Source of the DNA: a virus | Direction: 5' to 3' (one strand) | DNA length: 28,024 nucleotides | Virus record (IMG/VR): IMGVR_UViG_3300035670_001036 | Span: 1-28,024 of that record | Part shown: positions 27,387 through 28,024 of the stretch, piece after piece | Numbering within the stretch: position 1 is the first letter of the stretch | Layout of the letters: the number at the start of each line of letters is the position of its first letter | The notes under the pieces: model-generated | What the model saw: the letters and a program-made list of their open reading frames with translations, nothing else | Told to the model about the DNA's origin: nothing | Database searches by the model: none | Position numbers and translations under genes: made by a program

Positions 27387-28024
27387 TTAATAATTGATAC
27401 CATAGATTTTCACATTAGTAGCATTACGAAGTTTAATGTCTAATTGTGTTCCATCGGTGTTATTTCTAAATACATAAGCACTTGCGATAGTTCCACCATC
27501 ATCAATACACACAGCACCAACACCTTCTCGGTCTTGTCCTGCGTTTGCGTAAAGTAAATCGGAAACGGGTAATTTAGAAACACCCCAAATAATTTCATCG
27601 CTATTAACATAAAGTTCAACACGAATTTGGATTTCATCAAAACCATCAATGTCGCTAACGGTTAATGTTCCATCGGTTGTTCTTGAACCCAACAAAGTAT
27701 AGGTTGGAATAACACTCGCACCACTAAAATTACCATCTTTGTCGATATAAGATTTTTCAACACCATTGAATTGGAACGATACAATTTTACCCGTAGAAGA
27801 AGCATTTTGTTGATTTACAATTAAAGCAGTATTAGCGTCAGCAACATTTCGTGAAATAGTAGTTCCCGTTGAACCAAGCGTGACCGAAGAATTGTTTGAG
27901 TTGGAAACATTTAATATACTCGCAAACCTTGCCGAACCACTTTCTTGAACCCAAGCAACGGCACTACCTGCTTTTTGCCACACTTGTATATTGCCCGTAG
28001 CACTTGCGTTTTGTAGATTGACAA
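27387..28024 (-). CDS. Tail-fibre-like protein, C-terminal part (5' end outside window)
   Basis: The frame is open to the window edge (13 codons beyond GTG 27983), so the gene starts outside. Visible are about 211 C-terminal residues. Two related modules occur: VNLQNASATGNIQVWQKAG followed by WVQESGSARFAS, and VNQQNASSTGKIVSFQFNG followed by YIDKDGNFSG; this QNxSxTGxI repeat type is common in phage fibre or receptor-binding shafts. The last 100 residues (GSRTTDGTLTVSDIDGFDEI, then NATNVKIYGINY) form a beta-rich tip. Host recognition is the likely role. Confidence 0.75.
   Translation of the reverse strand, partial: VNLQNASATGNIQVWQKAGSAVAWVQESGSARFASILNVSNSNNSSVTLGSTGTTISRNVADANTALIVNQQNASSTGKIVSFQFNGVEKSYIDKDGNFSGASVIPTYTLLGSRTTDGTLTVSDIDGFDEIQIRVELYVNSDEIIWGVSKLPVSDLLYANAGQDREGVGAVCIDDGGTIASAYVFRNNTDGTQLDIKLRNATNVKIYGINY

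Overview
The window is part of an AT-rich tailed double-stranded DNA bacteriophage genome. Every gene I can support lies on the minus strand, so transcription runs from base 28024 towards base 1. Strong AGGAGG-type ribosome binding sites, some TTG and GTG starts, and TGA used only as a stop point to a low-GC Bacillota-like host and the standard genetic code. This host call is inference. No integrase, tRNA, rRNA, CRISPR array or insertion sequence was seen. The long tail genes, a DNA polymerase and an endolysin are not in the window, so the genome continues past both ends.

Layout in transcription order: (1) 28024-27197, the end of a repetitive tail-fibre-like gene and a small gene. (2) 27204-24967, coiled-coil and membrane proteins of unknown role, possibly lysis or envelope functions. 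(3) 24989-22301, a 105-bp regulatory or origin-like repeat, a good promoter, two small genes including an XRE-type regulator, then a recombination set: Cas4-like nuclease, Sak4-like ATPase and single-strand-binding protein. (4) 22288-20036, a primase-polymerase fused to an SF3 helicase. (5) 20036-17079, a nucleotide and DNA-modification cassette: dNMP kinase, a thymidylate-synthase-fold enzyme with dCMP-hydroxymethylase-type residues, a homologue of T4 DNA alpha-glucosyltransferase, and dUTPase. (6) 17077-12413, a zinc-ribbon protein, an SF2 helicase and many small early-type genes, three of them behind a shared promoter box, ending in a VRR-NUC nuclease. (7) 12424-10137, a second copy of the 105-bp element, a sigma-region-4-like regulator, and the small and large terminase subunits. 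(8) 10150-1, a promoter overlapping the end of the large terminase gene, then four small proteins sharing a YGNDLKP-like peptide, portal, a large HExxH protein, a fifth (32-aa) member of the peptide family, minor head protein, scaffold-like protein, major capsid protein with an Ig-like tail, and head-tail connector genes.

The most notable reading is that genes at 17079-20036 make hydroxymethylated cytosine and glucosylate it in DNA, as T4 does, but in an unrelated genome that replicates with a PrimPol-helicase. Three further signals stand out: the YGNDLKP peptide shared by five otherwise different virion-region proteins, the 105-bp element (80 of 105 bases identical) at the heads of the replication and packaging modules, and the conserved promoter box TAAAAAAACTATTTAC.
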